A stretch of DNA of 64,000 nucleotides from positions 128,851 to 192,850 of the forward strand of contig NW_006767445.1 in NCBI RefSeq assembly GCF_000264995.1, given 5' to 3'. Positions 34,716-47,126 of this stretch are shown here, piece after piece; position 1 is the first letter of the stretch, and the number at the start of each line of letters is the position of its first letter. Position numbers and translations under genes: made by a program. The notes beneath the pieces are model-generated. The model did no database searches. It was not told the DNA's origin and saw only the letters and a program-made list of their open reading frames with translations. This DNA is from Punctularia strigosozonata HHB-11173 SS5 (lineage: Eukaryota > Basidiomycota > Agaricomycetes > Corticiales > Punctulariaceae).

Positions 34716-35373
34716 TCGGGAACGTTCAGCGCACGGAGGAGCGGCTTGGCGACAGCGTTCCCCATCGCGGCTGCACATCATCTCACGCCACGATGACATG
34801 GTTTCTACTACAGTCGGCGGCGATGGCCTACAACTTCCGACTGGCGACTCAGAGCAAATGAGCGCATCACGAAGCACATTGAATGTCCACTATGCTTCCT
34901 TCGCGATGCAACTGAAGTGCCAAGGTTGAGAGCTAGGGGATGATGCAAGAAGAGGCCGGTGAGTCTAGACATCGTGGAACTAATTCACACCCCGAGTTAT
35001 TCTAGTCCATCACTAGAAATCGAAGTAAACAGCATGCCATACTCAGCGGTACAACAATCAAGAATAGTTTTCCGCACTCATATGTATGTGTTTGTGTCAT
35101 GTGTTTCTCCGAGGTATTTGACTGTTATGCCATCGGATGAGAACGTTTCATCATAGTAGGTATATTCATTGCCCTTATCTCAGGAGAAGCAGCGAGATCG
35201 ATGCAGTCCAGCATTCTCATGACCTCTCTGATTAAAGAACACGCGCGTAACCATGATGGATGGGCATGCTGATCAGGTTGAGAAACACCCCTGAAGCGAA
35301 AAGGCGACTCCTAGATATAACAAAGATACATCTTCTTGTCGGTGTTCACTCTCATATCGATCTCTCCTTCCAG
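34716..35373. other. Intergenic region, no gene seen
   Basis: About 0.66 kb between the right repeat arm and seven-TM gene 2. It has no recognisable coding motif. A weak TATA-like ATATAA lies at 35315-35320, about 55 bases before the next start codon. Confidence 0.45.
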
Positions 35374-37039
35374 ATGCCATACACGTTGTCTCAGGCGGAA
35401 CTTATAGGGGCGCAAGTTGAAACTATAGTGTTCGGTATGTGCAATCAGCCACTACAAAACAAATCTAATCGGCACTTATTAGGGGTGTACATTGTTCTAT
35501 TCCCGTTCACGCTATACGTCCTGTTGATTCATGGAAAAGCGGTAGCACGAGGCCGCCGTTCGTCAATCAATAGCATCCTACTGCTAGGCGGGATTGTTTT
35601 GTTTTTCTTTGTAACCGCCGTAAGGACTTTATGTGCGCCACCATGGCCTCAGTCTGATATCGCGCAAACAATTTACAGCACTGGATTCTCGATCAAGCAA
35701 GGCTATGGCAGGCATTCGTTGTTCACCAGCCCGACAAAGATGGTCCGGATCTCTTTTACGCATTGCTGCGGGATCCTAGAAATGTAGTTCGGATTGTTTT
35801 CTTTGTTTCGGAAATGATTGGTACGAAATTTGCGATTGGTTACTACGAGTCCTCACTGATGTTCACCCAGTATTGGATTCTTTGCTCGTTAGTAACGATG
35901 GGTAGTGGTGTAAACATTCGGAAGCTGACCTATTCTCCACAGCTTTACCGTCTATATGTCATTTGGAACAACAACTGGATGGTTATTGTTCTCCCTGCGC
36001 TCACTGAGATTGGTACCGTTGGTAGGATGCTCGCTCTTGCAACATGTACGCCATGTGTATGCTGACACATGGTTTAGTTACGGGTGTTGCATTGTGTGTT
36101 GGCTTCGCGCGTGCACCCCCGTACGTTGATCTCTGGGACCTGACACTTGCAAAGTGCGCGTTAATCACATGTGCCTTTTATTACTCTGCTGACATGTGCG
36201 CCTATATTGAGGTGGATTACCTCTTGTTTCACGCTCAGTCTGTCGTACGTGATGCATTCTATAACGAATAAGCGTGCCCCGTAATTTCTAAAGACTGTGT
36301 TTCATCAAGAACGAACTTGTTTGCAGTTGGTGCGACTCCATCTTTCCACTTGCAAGCTAATAAGATACTCAAGGCAACCTTACGTCTAGTTCTCATAGCA
36401 TACCGTATTTCGCGCCGAGACAAAGCATTTTCCAACGCAGGTGCTGGAGTGGGAAGCCTATCGGTAACGGCTATTTTTATGGAGATATACTACTACTTAT
36501 TCCTGGTCATATACAGTCCATCATAATGATCACGGTTGAAAGTGCTGGAATTTACTGGTACTCTCTACGGTCGCACGGATCTTGCGACAATCGATCATCT
36601 AACTCTTTCTCTCTTTAGCCTCGTCAACGCCGCCACAATGATCACGCTTCTTTCTCGTCATACCGTTCACTTTACCATCCTTGCAATCGTGAGTTCCCAG
36701 CTTATCGAGAGCTCGTCTCTGAGTTAGGGTCTCTGAGTTAGCGCCTTGACATTTGATACGCAGGCATCACCAACGACGGGTATCTCTTTCAGTCTCATCA
36801 CCCTCCGTGTGGGGCTGGGGAAAGCGTTCAGCCGCTTCACAGGTGGTAACTCAGCCGGGGATCCTGACAGCATCCAGAAGAACTCGATTCCTATGCATGT
36901 GCGCATCACGCGAGAGCAAGAGTTCACGGTAACGCAGGATGACGTTTTTGGGCGGAAGAACTCAGTCCAGGAGTCGGTGCTCAATATGACGCAGACGGAT
37001 CATGTAAAAGGCACGACATCGCTTCTCAGAGAGCCTTGA
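35374..37039 (+). CDS. Fungal seven-transmembrane protein, copy 2
   Basis: Paralogue of the gene at 12049-13515. The ATG at 35374 starts MPYTLSQAELIGAQVETIVF, then FGVYIVLFPFTLYVLLI and LLLGGIVLFFFVTA. The exon near 35730-35830 has RDPRNVVRIVFFVSEMIGT, and the signature YRLYVIWNNNW lies near 35945. Later parts give VTGVALCVGFAR, a segment ending ESAGIYW, a segment with LVNAATMITLL, and ISFSLITLRVGLG before a polar tail that stops at 37039. Exon borders in 36050-36600 are uncertain, so a damaged middle cannot be excluded. Its function is unknown. It sits between a transporter and a polyketide synthase, much as copy 1 sits near a transporter and a monooxygenase. Confidence 0.65.
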
Positions 37040-37988
37040 TCCCCGATCTCGAAGATGCGGCGGAGCATGTACGTGATGCATCTCCTGTTTTCAAGTTTGC
37101 ACATCGGAATGAACATTAGTTCCTCGGTGAACTGTCTGGAGCGACATCTTTTTCGTACTCCGCTTTAAAGCCAGTACGAGCGTGGAACTCTGCGTAGTGT
37201 ACCATTTATATACATTCGAAATGGTATTGGAATGATCCCAGTTAGCAGTATACGAGTTATTGTCGGGGAGAGAAAATTATTTGACAGTGTCTTATGGGAG
37301 AATTGCATTTTACATCGTGTATATGCACGGAAGAATCACGGGCTCATCATGCCCGGGAGTGATTTCTCGAGGTACGGCCGCCGGTGTGTATAGGGGAACA
37401 GAAATGTATATGGGAACAAACATGCCCACAAGAATCTTATCTAAATTCGACAAGTGTGTTCACAGATGGCTGTTCCAGTGGTCGTTTACCTTCCTTCCGG
37501 AGAGTCCGGGCTTGCCACAATAAGCCAGACATTCTTCCACGCATGTGAAGTCATCATGATGGCTTTAACCCGTAGACATGCGCAGGCTAGCTTCTTCTAT
37601 CAATCATTCTATCTAACAGCATGTGCGGCGTGTGAGCCGGAGAGCCCTATTTTCAACAAATAGAGTGGACCATATCAGCCGTTTCCTCGGGAACTCTGTT
37701 GGGGGTATATCAGTATGCTTCGCACGCCACGATGGCACAACCATCGCGATACAATGCCTGACCAATGAACCATCAGTCTTCGCTATTCCTCAGACATCTT
37801 GCTGGACACCCGGATTAAGTCTCGACGTGATTGAGCCGCATTCTATTCCACGGCATCATCATATTGCTCCGCCCGGGGCTTTTGTTCAGTTTTGAGGGTC
37901 TTCACTTTCGCTATAAAAGACGATCCAAGGCCACTAATAATTGCCAACCATCCTGCACTTTTACTGCGATACTACGGCATATATCCCA
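37040..37988. other. Intergenic region upstream of the complete polyketide synthase
   Basis: About 0.95 kb without a recognisable gene. It contains the synthase promoter with a TATA box at 37912. Confidence 0.5.
37912..37917 (+). promoter_or_regulatory. TATA box of the complete polyketide synthase
   Basis: TATAAA lies 77 bases upstream of the ATG at 37989, close to the spacing seen for the left synthase. Confidence 0.55.
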
Positions 37989-40900
37989 TGACCGGTATTG
38001 CTATCGTACGCAGCGTCTACTAAGGCTACGTCGGAATGTTCCTGACTACCCAGATAGGTCGGGATCGCCGTGGAGCTACCGAGTGGAACGTGCAAGAACA
38101 CCAACTTCGACTATTCTTCCTTCATATCCTTTCTACTCAACGGCGGGGAGTCGTATGAGACGATCCCCCATGATCGCTTCGATATACAGTCGTAAGTAAA
38201 CATTTCCGGGCAATGAACTACGCTCATCACTCCTTACAGCCTACAAGGTCGTAGTATAGGCCACGTACTCCCTCGTTATGGAACGTTTGTTAAGCATCTG
38301 GACTGGTTCGATTATATGGAGTTCGGCTTGACCACCAAGGATGCCCGCGCCATGGCATTGAGCACCCGTAAATTGTTGGAACTGGTTAGTGATTATTGAG
38401 GGATTATCTCATGACAGTGTACTGATGACTTCTATATATGTCAGTCATTTCTAAGCCTAGTAGACTCTGGGATCGATTACCGTGGTCAGAATGTGGGATG
38501 TTATATGTCCGGGATCTCCCACGATATCCACACGATATCCGGTCAGGTCAGTGAACCCTCCGAAACCTTGAATAAGGACTTCTGTTAATATATCCTCAGG
38601 ATGAGTCAGAAGCGCAAGGTTCCTTTGCATGCCTGCCGGCAATGATAGCAAACCGTATAAGCTACCATTTGGATTTACGCGGACCGTCAATTCCCGTAGA
38701 TACGGTACATTACCTATCATATACAACGAATGTCTTTCCATTCATCCATCCGTATGCAGGCATGTAGCTCTAGCCTCGTCGCTACACACCTCGCGGTTCA
38801 AGCTCTGAAGCAAGGGGAATGCAAAGCTGCTATCGTCGGAGGCGCTCAAATTAATTCGAGGTCAGGTTCATATACACGAGTAGCATGTATCACATTAACA
38901 TCCGGATCAGATTTGTGGATTGGCTCAATTACACCCAGGGTGGTATCCTCTCTGCCGACGGTAGATGCAAGCCCTTCGACTCTTCTGCAGATGGGTGAGC
39001 CGAGTGTACACACCTGCACGGGATACATTGTGCTCATATACGCAGTTTTTCTCGTGGAGAGGGAGCCGTTGTGGTTGTTTTGAAGCCGATAGGACAGGCT
39101 ATACAGGACGGTGATCATATATACGGAACAGTAAGTTCTTGTCATTCTGGACCATGCGGCAACATTGACGCATTTATTACAGATCCTGGGTACAGGTGTC
39201 AACTCGTCTGGAGCATTAGCACCCGTGAACGCGCCTGTGGCGTCCGCACAGGAGGAAGCGATGGTTCGCGCTTTCAGGGAGGCCTCACGAAGGCCCGACG
39301 AAGTTGACTTCATAGAGCTTCATGCCACTGGTACCGCTCGTGGGGACCCGACCGAAGCGAACTGGATTGGTTCGGCTTTCAAAAGGGACGACGATCTGCT
39401 CATAGGAAGTGTGAAGGGGAACATCGGGTGAGAAATATTGCTGTCAGTGAAACATTGTAGAAATGCTGACGCACGGTATTGTAGTCACTTAGAGATAGCT
39501 GCGTTCCTCGCGTCACTTGTCAAGGTCTGCGGAATTTTTGAAACAGGGCTCATACCACCCACAATTAACCTTAATACACCAAACCCTGCGATCAAGTGGG
39601 AGCAGTATCGTCTCCGAGCGCCCACTAAGCTCACACCGCTTCCCTGTCGCTCTTCATCTGGACGTTCGCTGGTTGCTATGACAAGTTCCGGAATTGGTGG
39701 AGCTAACGGTCATTGTGTCGTCGAAAGCCCTCCAAGCCCTCTGGAACGTTATTCGCGGAAGGGATCTCCTTTCTGGACAGCAGAAATGGTGCCATCCACC
39801 CATCTACTGGTGGTAGGCGGACTATCTCCACGATCAACCGCAGATATTATAAACACAATATGCGACAAGGACATACATCAAACAGAAGTTCCCTCGCTGG
39901 CGTTAGCATATGGGCGACGTGCGAGATCGATGACCTGGCGATCGTTCGCAGTAGTTGATGCTGGGAAGGACATACGCTTCAGCGATCCGGCGCTCGCAAC
40001 GAAAACCAAACACCCTATTGTATTTGTGTTCTCAGGACAGGGACCACAGCATATCGACAGTAAGCGGCATAGGTTCTCTTATCTTTGCAGTGTCCATATT
40101 GAATGCGCTCGACAGTGGGGCGACAGCTCTTTCGGACTTGCCAGGTGTTCCGTGAAAGCGTCTTAGAATGCGATGACATCTACCAAAAGATCACAGGCGT
40201 CTCGTTGATCAGCTGCTACGGCCTTTTCGACGATGTCCGGACGGCCGAGAGTCTTGACGAGACATGGCCCATCGCACTCACCTTGCCAGCATTGACCATC
40301 GTCCAACTTGCCCTCTTTGATACCCTGGTTGACCTTGGCATCAAGCCTGATGCTGTCGTTGGACATTCCGCGGGAGAAACGGCAGTGCTATACGCGTCGG
40401 GTGCCGGATCCAAGGCGGCTGCGATCCAGCTGTCCATTGCTCGCGGTCGGTCTCTCAGCAGTCTCGAGGCCTGTCAAGGAACCATGGCTGCTTTGAGCTG
40501 CAACGTACAGGAGGCAGAACGTATCATCCAAGACGTTGCAGTCGATTTGGGTCCAGGCTGCCTGGAAATAGCGTGCTACAACGCTGACAAAGCCATTACA
40601 CTCTCCGGAATCAGGTCGCACGTCGAGCGGGCTGTAGAGATCGCGTCGGCTGCTGGTATTTTCGCGAGGACACTGCGAACGCGGGTACCGGTCCATTCAT
40701 CTATGATGAAACTTGTACAGAAGGACTATACAAGGCTAGTCAGCGACGCATTATCGGGTCATGCTTTACATGACTCGTCCATACCGGTCTTCTCCTGCGA
40801 GTCTGGCGGCCTTTTGCAATCCAAGTTGGATGCCGACTACTTCTGGGCGAACACTCGTGGGCCTGTTAGATTTCGAGACGCGATTTCTACCGTTATCGAA

Positions 40901-43900
40901 GAGAAAGGGGAGGTGATGTTTGTGGAGTTAGGTCCGCATCCGGTACTATCCGGTTACCTGTCCGAAATTGGCGGGAAGAAGAGCCTCGTCGTGTGCCCTA
41001 TGCGTCGAGCAAACCCTAAGAAGCAAGAAGCTGAGGTTGAAGTTCATACGATGCTCACCGCACTCGGCAAGTTGGCCGTTGCTGGCTGCAACTCCATTGA
41101 CTATGCAAGGCTCGTTGGACCCAACATCAAGCCATCTAGAAGTCTACCACCTTATCCCCTAGCTCCGAAGCAGATTGCTTATTACACACCCTCACATGAG
41201 ACCTCGCGGTATCTGCAGCGAAGACGAGGGCCGCTGAATTATCCACAGTTGCGTGTTAATGGTCTTACCCACCCGGATCTCGCGCAGCATATCATCAAGG
41301 GAGAGCCTATCATGCCTGCTGCGGGTTACCTTGAAATGGTCAGTCTGTGTTGTGACTCATTGGCACGTAGCTCACTACATATGGGGAAATAAGGCTCTCG
41401 AGTTCGGCGCCCGGAAAATCTGGGACGTCGATTTCCTGTCCATAATCGCTCTGTCTTCGCCGCGTCCGGTCCCCATTGATGTGACTCTTGTCGGGAATCG
41501 ATGGACAGTCAGATCGTCTTCAAGCTCTGAATCCCTTTCGTGGCCGCCGAAGGTGACGCGAACTTGTTTCCCGTAGTCGCGGTCGCGCTGACAAGGATAA
41601 CGGACAACAGTTCGACCGGTTACATGCGACAGGTTTTCTCACCTTAGATGTCTCGGAGGAGGAACGTGCACCGGCTTCGGTCGACCTGGAAGCCGTTCGG
41701 AGTCGCAGTAAAGCCGTGGACGCGACGAGTACGTTATCCTCGTGCATTCTTGCTACTCAAGATTGACACCGCAGATCAGTGTTCTACCCGACCATGGCAC
41801 ATTTTGCCGGGTATGGGCATCAGTACCAGCGAATTGTCTCCATACGCCAGGGATCTGACGGGATACGGGATGAAGCGTTGATAGGCGTACGTGGCATGGA
41901 TGCCGAGCTGAGAGAGTATGTGTTGCGTTTCATTCGGTTTCTCCAGTGCAATAATCGTCGAATAGATCCCCACGATACGTATTGCATCCGGCCATTCTAG
42001 ACGCTGCCATTCACGCGACCGTTCATCCTCGACTCACCGGTTGTACGGACAAGAGAGTCTACTATCTTCCATCCAAGGTCAAATCTGTGATCATACACGA
42101 CGCTTATCTCAGCTGCTCCTCACCGGAGTTGATATACGTGCATATCATCCAACGATCATGGACACCGAGTGCGACGTGCTTTCCCTGATCGAGTTACCCA
42201 TCATGCTGACGATGGCGTATAGCGACGATGGTATATGACTGCGTTCTGTCGGGTCCTGAAGGCACAAAACTGCTAAGTATTGCCGGACTTGAGGTAGCTC
42301 GCCATGGCGACCCCTCAGCGAACGCGACTATCGAGAAAAGACACACCCTGGCATACGAAACCACGGAAAAAACGGTGACTAGAACATCTCCCACGGACGT
42401 CTCATGCCAAGTTACCACGCCTGCGGACAGTGCCTCGTTCCGTCACTTTCCGTATCAACAAGGACGCGAGATAGATCTACAACGCCGAATCGCTGAACTC
42501 GACCCGCTCTCCGACATTGCAGCATGGTTCACGGCGGAGGAAGGCATCGATGGACAGGCCGCACGAGGCTTCACAAGGTCCATTAGGCGCGAATATCCAG
42601 CATGGCGGGTCAAGCTGGCGGTGTTTGATCGCTTCTGGTCGAAGAGCGATCATGTTGGCATCGCCCGAGAACTGTCTTCGTGGAATGATGCAGAGGATGA
42701 AATCCTCGTGAGCCCCGAAGGCAAGGTCTGCGTACCTAGGCTTCGAAGTCTTTCACCACCCAGCTCTCGCGTACCCTTCTGTCCAGAGAAACCATGGATA
42801 CTCGGAGACGGCGGCGTATGCCATACATCGTCACCCCCCACATCGAGCAAGGACGTCCGTGTCTCGATCAAAGTATCTGGCTTCCGTCAGTGCTCCGATT
42901 CTCTGTTCATCTTTCTGGGGCATACCGCGGAGTCTAACGATGCCGTAATGGGCATCACCGGAGGACCGATTGCCAACTTCATCATGTCTCACCCGGATTC
43001 GCTCTCGCCTTTACCTTCCGACCCCGAATATAGTGAGAGCGCTCCGCCGCTGACCGCCATCGCTATCATCGCTATCTCCATGGGCATCAGTGCGATCATA
43101 CACCCTGAAAGACTACGGAGACGACGGATCATCGTCACTCATGCAGATCGCAACCTCGGTCGCGACCTTGTGAAAATACTGCATGCCCTGTGTCTTGATG
43201 TCACCGCCATAGCCAGCACGGTATCCATATACGACTTGAGCGTTTACACTGGCACTGGTGCTAGCTTCATTTTAAGCGGCTACAATAGTCCCGCCGACAT
43301 AGATATTCTAGCCGGGGCCTTGGACGCGAACGGAAAGATGTTTCTCTGGGATCATCCGACGACTGGACTCATGAGCTATCTTGAACGAGAGCCCTGGAAC
43401 ATTGGAGACGCTCTACGCCTCTCATCTAGCACTCCCTCGTTACGCAATATACGCCATCGGCTTTCTGCCCCTCTCTCGCTCGTGCCCCACCCTCCAACTT
43501 TGGGCGAGATGGTACCAAGTGTCGGCAACCTATTTTGTCATGAGAAAGCATACCTCCTTGTAGGCGGAATCGGCAGTGTGGGGTTCCAAATAGCGCTGTG
43601 GATGTATGAGGTGAGTCTCCGCGTCGCGAACACTGCATTTTCAGATGCACTGAGCTGTGGATTAGCATGGTGCACGACACATTGTCATGACATCTCGGTC
43701 TGGTCGCGATGGCCTGCGCAAGCGCGATGATTCGCTCTCTCTGCGAGCGCTCGCTTATATGGAGTCTCTGAGTGATCTAGACCTCAAGCTCCATGCCGTT
43801 GACGCCGTATCGCTCCCTGAAATGACATCTCTAGTGCAGAGTTGCGCGTACCCAATTTCGGGTTGTATGTTGTTGACAGCGGTTCTGAGGGACCGTACAT

Positions 43901-45695
43901 TTGCCCATCAAACGCAAGAGTCCTTCGACGCGGTGTACGAGTCGAAGATAGAGGCTTTCAGGGTACTTTCGGAGGCTCTTCCGATTGACTCTTTGGACTG
44001 GTTCGTCGCCTTCACGTCGGTATCTGGATTTTTCGGAAGTGCGGGCCAGGTGAGTTGCCATAAGCTGCTCAGACAAGTTCTGTTGACATATTTTGATAGA
44101 CGAACTACGCTGCCGCCAATGTTGCTCTGGAGGGGCTTGTTGAGCCATATCCAAATGCATTCGCCATGGTTCGTAGGTTATATGATCATGCCCCGACCGC
44201 TTTCTGAGTTACACCTGCAGGTTGCTCCTATGATCATTGATAGTACCATTGCGGACCCTCGTAATGCATCTCATCTCAGGCACCTTTCAGATTGGGGATT
44301 CACGGCGCGAGGTCGGTCTCGCACCCCAAGTTGCGATGATGATCGTCACTCACAAGGTTCATAGAACTCTGCAATTGTATTGAAGACGGCATTCGCAGAC
44401 TCGCCGACGGGCCTTTCGGTCTGTACGTCCCCGACTTCCATTGGAATCGTGTGGCTGGCCGGCTCGGTAGATCACCGGTGTTCGAGCACCTGCTTACGCC
44501 TGACGAGCCATCAGAGGGTGCAGAGATCAACGAGTTGACGCTCGATCATCTCGTGATGCACGAGTTGGACATATCGCCGGACAACTTTTCCCCGGCCGTT
44601 CCATTGACCTCGTACGGGCTTGATTCCCTATCTGCTGCAAGACTATCCGCCGCCCTGCGTCCCTTCTTGGAGATTACCCAAATGCAGCTCTTAGCAGACG
44701 TCTCCTTGAACGACATACGCACGAGGACGGAGGAGAAGAACTTGTCTAGCGCGAGCCCCGCGCAAGACATGACGCGCAAGAATTTGCGCCCACAGACCGG
44801 AGGTTTCGATTGGAAGAACTTCCATCGTAGTGGGGAGACAATCATCAAGATTGTGGATACCGATGATCATGATGCGATTCCGCTCATATTGATCCATGGC
44901 ACTAGCGGGAATGGGCAAGGGTTCTACCCTCTCAAGGACATGTTCACGACGCCACTCTGGATGATGCAGACCACCCCCGAGACGCCATTCGGCTCCATGA
45001 ACGAAACTGTCGAGTTCTATCATCGCGAGATCAAAGCTGCGCGGCCGAAGGGACCCTATCGATTGGGCGTTTTCTGCGCGACATCGCCCATGGCGGTGGA
45101 GCTGGTCAGGAAGTTTGAAAGAGGAGGGGATTGCGTACTGCAGCTGGCGTTCCTCGATCACTTCCCGTCCATATTCTGCGAAGTCCCCGGCGCTCCTGAT
45201 GCACAGACTCTCCGGGATGGAGCGATGAGCTCTGCATACATTAAGGATGCCTTCAACGTGCTTCTTCAAGCATACGAAGACGACCGCGCACCATCACGCC
45301 AGCGCATGAAAGGCGAGCTCCTTTCCTCATTCCTCGGCGAGCCTGTGCGCCCGTCTATCCAGGTGTACCACGATAATTTCGTCTGTATCGTCGGAATGAT
45401 CGTCAAGTACCTATTGGAAGCCGTCCCAGCTGAAGTACGAGCCGAAGTTGGGGATGATCCTGGTCGCTTCGCCTCTGCGCTCAAGGACGTGCTTGCTCAG
45501 AGGATGCGGGAATTGAAGGCACCGTTCACAGTGTACAAGGCGCAGTGCGGAGTTCTCGCAGCAAATGATACAGAGCACTTCTGGGCCGACTTTGGAGTGG
45601 AGGAGCGAAATATCGTCCAGGTGCCTGGCGGGCATTTCGACATGTTCCAACAAGAACGTTTGGCACGATCACTCGAGTATGACTGGAAGTTTTAA
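37989..45695 (+). CDS. Reducing type I polyketide synthase, KS-AT-DH-KR-ACP-TE
   Basis: A complete multidomain synthase read over about 18 exons. The ATG at 37989 gives MTGIAI, then [10 protein letters not shown]. The ketosynthase has the cysteine in DTACSSS (38720-38770), [10 protein letters not shown] (39330) and GSVKGNIGH. The acyltransferase has FSGQGPQH (40030) and [14 protein letters not shown] (40360). The dehydratase has [14 protein letters not shown] (41290) and [12 protein letters not shown] (41985). The ketoreductase has [15 protein letters not shown] (43555), [11 protein letters not shown] and [13 protein letters not shown] (44040-44140). The carrier site is [12 protein letters not shown] (44610), and a thioesterase runs 44870-45690. 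No enoylreductase or methyltransferase motif was found, so unsaturated products are likely, as for known basidiomycete polyene synthases. The thioesterase has LGVFCATSP where GxSxG is usual, so cysteine replaces the nucleophilic serine; LDHF and GGHFDM keep the other triad residues. The stop is TAA 45693-45695. Confidence 0.92.
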
Positions 45696-45710
45696 CGACA
45701 CATTGTAAAG

Positions 45711-46622
45711 ACTACCTGTTTTGTTTTTTTCTCTGCCTCTACGTCGGATTGTTAGGGTTTTTTTCGTCTGTCCCTTCCGTCGTCATGCAAAGCATCTCCA
45801 TATCGTCGCTTCTTCGCCGTCGGGAACACCCGCATAGCCTCGAGCCTCCTTGACCGCCCACCCGCCTCCTAGGTTCCCCATTTATCGACGAGTCACGGTG
45901 CGTTCTGTCCTGCGTGATCATCGCATCAAGGGCGTTTCGGGGGTTTAAGAATCAAAATGCAGGGCGTAAGAATGGCTGCAAGTATCGGGGTGGGAACGAC
46001 CCGCTACTGATCGTCGTAAGGTTCATTGCGGGCCTAGGGATCAACAGACACGCGCGCACGCGTGTGTGTGCGACGGTAGTGTGCGGTGCGCGCCGTAAGT
46101 CACTGGTTCGCGAAAGCGTATCGAAACGTATCGAAACGCGAGGGATATGCCGATCCTGCGGTTGTTTGGAAGAAGGAGAGGGTGGGATGCAAACGTAGAT
46201 TAGGTTCAAAAGAAGGGCGGATCGTACCCCTTCGATAGGTTGACACCCCCCCCCTCCCTCCCGCATCGACTTCGAGTTCGATTGATGTTGATACGTGGGC
46301 TCGACGGTAACGCCTTTCGCGTTCTTTTTTTTAAAACATACGGTTAAACGTTCATGATCGTGGCTGCGTTCCGCCATTATTATTATTACATTTACTGGGA
46401 CCGTTCGGGTCTCAGCTCCCTATCTCGAGATTACATAGAACGTGGATATGCAGGCCGTCGGGGGTCATCAATGTTAAGTCACCGAAGGGCGGCGATATCG
46501 ATGGGACGACGACGGCGTATCTGTCCAGAGGTGGAGGTGAAGCCTAGGCCGCCACGACGGTCGAAATGCCAAAACCCAAGGATAACTTGAGCGAAAAGTA
46601 GCTTTGACGTGTGAGAGGGGGA
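45711..46622 (+). repeat. Long direct repeat, right copy
   Basis: Same orientation as 24436-25325 and slightly longer because of an extra segment near 45955-45995. It begins 15 bases after the polyketide synthase stop codon, so it supplies that gene's 3' flank. Confidence 0.85.
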
Positions 46623-47126
46623 GTCAGGGACCGGCATGTTAAAGCACGCGTGGGCGGAAGCAATTTGCAATTTGGCCGTCCGGGGTCTTTGTGAATACCG
46701 GGAGGGGGGTCCCGTACGAAATCATGTTGATGCATTGCTGCCTATTGCTGCCTATCTCCATTAGCGCGCCGTCTCACCGACATCAACGAGACCGACATAC
46801 CCATCCCATGGTCTACCGCTGTTGCCCCTCGAGTCGCTTCGACCCGATCAGATGTAACGTAGCCCCCCCCGCCCTGTCCAAGTTAAGTGTGCCCCCGCTC
46901 CCGTACTTGGCCATCGCATCCGCATCTCGGGCGCTCCTCCGCCCCGCGCGCAGACCCGTTCCTGTCGCCGCCCTGAGGCCTGGGAACCCCATCCACGCCC
47001 CTCGCGCTGCTTAACAGGTCCCCGAGTCGGAGGCCTATCGTCTCCCCGTGCAGCGCCTCCACCACCGCCCTCCTCCTCCTCGCAAGATCCCTCCACCCCC
47101 GGCGAACGCACCGTCAAGACGCAGCG
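46623..47126. other. Intergenic region, promoter of the DUF6533 gene
   Basis: About 0.5 kb with no coding motif; G+C content rises sharply towards the next gene. Confidence 0.5.

Noticed and set aside
37454-37895. Plus-strand open frames before the synthase as small genes
   Set aside because: They have no motif, no splice support and overlap each other in the promoter region.
41500-41660. Frameshift or stop inside the dehydratase domain of the complete synthase
   Set aside because: An intron with donor gtcttc and acceptor cccgtag (about 59 nt) restores the frame (TVRS then [12 protein letters not shown]), so no damage is needed.
24436-46622. The two 0.9-kb direct repeats as LTRs of one giant retroelement
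   Set aside because: There is no gag, protease, reverse transcriptase or integrase between them, no TG...CA ends and no clear target duplication. The interior is host-type genes with introns.
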